Positions 62,384 to 64,000 of a stretch of 64,000 bases of DNA are shown here, in pieces. The notes under the pieces were generated by a model. That model was not told the DNA's origin, searched no databases, and was given only the letters and a program-made list of their open reading frames with translations. A program made the position numbers and the translations under genes. Each line of letters begins with the position of its first letter. Within the stretch, counting starts at the first letter, position 1. Origin of the DNA: JAYYPW01 sp036128855 (GTDB lineage Bacteria; Pseudomonadota; Gammaproteobacteria; Comchoanobacterales; Comchoanobacteraceae); NCBI GenBank assembly GCA_036128855.1, contig JAYYPW010000004.1, positions 1 through 64,000 on the forward strand, in the 5' to 3' direction.

Positions 62384-63350
62384 TGCAACATCACAGGAAA
62401 AAATTATCTTAAATGCTTTAGATGCTGTGCAAACAGGTACATGGGCACAAAGCATTGTCGTGGAAAGTAGCAACTTAGGTACTATTCGAGCCTTTACAGA
62501 TGCTATCGCTGCAAGGTTGCTCTGTGATCAATCAAAAGTTGCAGAACCTTGCGGCAGATGCAAGTCTTGTATTTGGTTTCAAGCTGGAAGTCATCAGAGT
62601 TTAATTAGCATTAAACCTGAGGGTAAAAGTATAAAAATTGATACGATTCGGTCATTAATAGAGAAGGCACACCAAACACAAGATACGAAAAATCAAGTCA
62701 TCATAATACAAGAGGCTGATAAGTTAAATACTCAAGCAGCAAATGCATTATTAAAGGTCTTAGAAGAGCCAAAGCCAAATCTATATTTTTTACTTACCAC
62801 ACAACATTGGTCCAAATTATTACCAACTATTCGCAGTCGAGTCGGGCGTATACGTATGGCACAAACTTTTTCTACATTCAATAGAGATGATGATGTGAAT
62901 GAAAAAGATATTCTTCAAGTATTTTTCCCAGATAAGGAGATAGATTTTTTTCAAGAGAAAGACAATGCGCAACAGTATAGGGCTTTAATAGAAAGTCTAT
63001 GGACTAAATGGTTGTCATATCGTGAGCCGGTACTAGGTTTAGTCGATACATTGGTTGCTTTTGCACCAGCTGATGTGATTCGCGTTATGCAAACTATACA
63101 GTTCGCACGTCTATCAAGGTTGTCACAGGCGTCATCGAGAGGTAGTCAGATATATGTATTGCTAGAGAGTGAATATGGGCCAGAGAAAGAGTTAATGCCT
63201 TGGTTGGCTTTACACGAGATAATACAAGCTTTAGCCGCGGCTAATCAGGTCTTAGAGTCTTCGATGGTACATACAGCAAGCTACCAGATAGATGCATTAT
63301 GCATTTACACAACATCTATTAGGGCAAGGTACAGTCGATACATTCGCTGA
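62373..63350 (+). CDS. holB: DNA polymerase III delta-prime subunit
   Basis: Delta-prime is the rigid stator of the clamp loader. The 325-residue product lacks a functional Walker A, as expected, has the zinc-binding Cys51, Cys60, Cys63 and Cys66 (CGRCKSC), the sensor region NALLKVLEEPKPNLYFLL and the SRVG arginine-containing motif. It is the last gene of the operon starting at rpmF and overlaps the convergent amidinotransferase gene by 32 bases at the 3' ends. Confidence 0.94.
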   Translation: MSFSATSQEKIILNALDAVQTGTWAQSIVVESSNLGTIRAFTDAIAARLLCDQSKVAEPCGRCKSCIWFQAGSHQSLISIKPEGKSIKIDTIRSLIEKAHQTQDTKNQVIIIQEADKLNTQAANALLKVLEEPKPNLYFLLTTQHWSKLLPTIRSRVGRIRMAQTFSTFNRDDDVNEKDILQVFFPDKEIDFFQEKDNAQQYRALIESLWTKWLSYREPVLGLVDTLVAFAPADVIRVMQTIQFARLSRLSQASSRGSQIYVLLESEYGPEKELMPWLALHEIIQALAAANQVLESSMVHTASYQIDALCIYTTSIRARYSRYIR

Positions 63351-64000
63351 TTAAGCTCTTACAGCCATAGCCACGCTGACGATACTGGGGCATATCAATT
63401 TCAATTACATCGTAGTCGTGAATGAACAGCTGGTCCATAATGTCACGACAGCCTCTAGGCATGATTATTGTGTGATTGAGGACAAGGGCGTTACAGGCTC
63501 CGGCTATGGCATCATACTCTGTTACAGGAATCAGAGTAAAATCTCGAGCTAGTCGTTTTCTAGAAAGAACATCAAGCCCGCCCTCATATACCAGTGCTCT
63601 ACCGCAAGGCAATGGGCAAAAGCAGTCAATAAGATGGGGGGTGCGTTTGTCTATAAGTGCTAGGTCTATAACCTGAGCATTAAAATAAGAAGGTAAAACA
63701 TTTGCAATATGATGACTAGTATAAATACCATAACCTAGATAAATAGATGTATCACAAGCTATGGCATCAGCGGAGCCTGAAAAGGGTATGGGCATAGCAT
63801 CATCACGTGATAGGACCATTTTTTGTATATCGAAGCCATGGTATTTAAGCCATGCCTCTATAAAAGGCTCAGCATGTAATGAAGCCTGCTTACTATAACT
63901 AATATAAGATCGATTTTTCCAAATAAATGCGTGGTGCGAAATTAGACTCAAATCGAGGTTGTTTACCACGGGTGGTAAAAAAGATAGATCAATAGAGAAT
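63319..64000 (-). CDS. Amidinotransferase/arginine-deiminase-fold protein, 5' end outside window
   Basis: The frame stays open to the window edge (upstream of a GTG at 63969 it reads FSIDLSFLPPV), so the start lies outside and at least 227 residues are present. The pattern fits the DDAH-like amidinotransferase superfamily: the FSGSADAI strand, a YLGYGIYTSHH segment, the catalytic His in PHLIDCFCPLPCGRALVYEGG and the nucleophile Cys in GYGCKSL. Members hydrolyse or transfer the amidine group of arginine-like substrates; the substrate here is unknown. It is unrelated to the fatty acid/holB operon it faces. Confidence 0.8.
   Translation of the reverse strand, partial: FSIDLSFLPPVVNNLDLSLISHHAFIWKNRSYISYSKQASLHAEPFIEAWLKYHGFDIQKMVLSRDDAMPIPFSGSADAIACDTSIYLGYGIYTSHHIANVLPSYFNAQVIDLALIDKRTPHLIDCFCPLPCGRALVYEGGLDVLSRKRLARDFTLIPVTEYDAIAGACNALVLNHTIIMPRGCRDIMDQLFIHDYDVIEIDMPQYRQRGYGCKSLISECIDCTLP

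Overview
The window looks like chromosome from an AT-rich gammaproteobacterium, probably host-associated. This rests on gene content and order. The blocks rlmH-mrdA-rodA-mltB and rne/rluC/maf/rpmF-plsX-fabH-fabG-acpP-fabF-mltG-tmk-holB are typical of Gammaproteobacteria, and MiaE, CsiV, a TIGR03623-like nuclease/helicase pair and a large NAD-glutamate dehydrogenase fit the same group. Several long stretches without genes, one apparent decayed locus and a set of unrecognised proteins with disordered tails suggest a genome under reduction. I cannot name the genus from sequence alone.

Layout. 1-1.1 kb is gene-poor and probably decayed. 1.1-4.3 kb holds an acidic lipoprotein and a subtilisin-like lipoprotein protease, with a near-perfect intrinsic terminator lying inside the protease signal-peptide codons. 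4.4-9.1 kb holds an MscS-type channel, ccmA-ccmB, dksA (minus), a PfkB-family kinase and infC, which appears to start at a classical AUU codon behind a clear sigma70 promoter. 9.3-14.7 kb (minus) holds a DUF2147 protein, thyA and, directly upstream of thyA, three unrecognised genes, one carrying three 105-bp tandem repeats. 14.8-24.2 kb holds csiV, miaE, an AddAB-like helicase-nuclease operon and an OmpR/QseC-type two-component system. 24.5-30.7 kb holds NAD-glutamate dehydrogenase, a glutathione peroxidase-like gene and a tRNA-Ala(GGC)/tRNA-Glu(TTC) operon with a consensus promoter.

30.8-33.9 kb holds three unrecognised genes. 34.1-42.4 kb holds gpmA, pepA, rnr, an unrecognised membrane protein and a TPR-methyltransferase. 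42.4-48.4 kb is the cell-wall/elongasome block (mltB, rodA, mrdA, rlmH, rsfS) with orn and tsaE. 48.4-63.4 kb is the rne-rluC-maf-rpmF-fatty acid-tmk-holB block. In it an SDR, about 1 kb of non-coding DNA and an unknown 401-residue protein sit between rluC and maf, and yceD, fabD and pabC are missing from their usual places. The window ends inside an amidinotransferase-fold gene whose 5' end lies outside.

Working together: fabH, fabG, acpP and fabF build acyl chains and plsX passes them to phospholipid; mrdA, rodA, mltB and mltG build and trim peptidoglycan; infC, rpmF, rsfS, rlmH, tsaE, miaE, rluC and the two tRNAs serve translation; rne, rnr and orn form an RNA-decay chain down to mononucleotides; holB, tmk, thyA and the AddAB-like pair serve DNA synthesis and repair. 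No transposase, CRISPR array, rRNA or phage gene was recognised.
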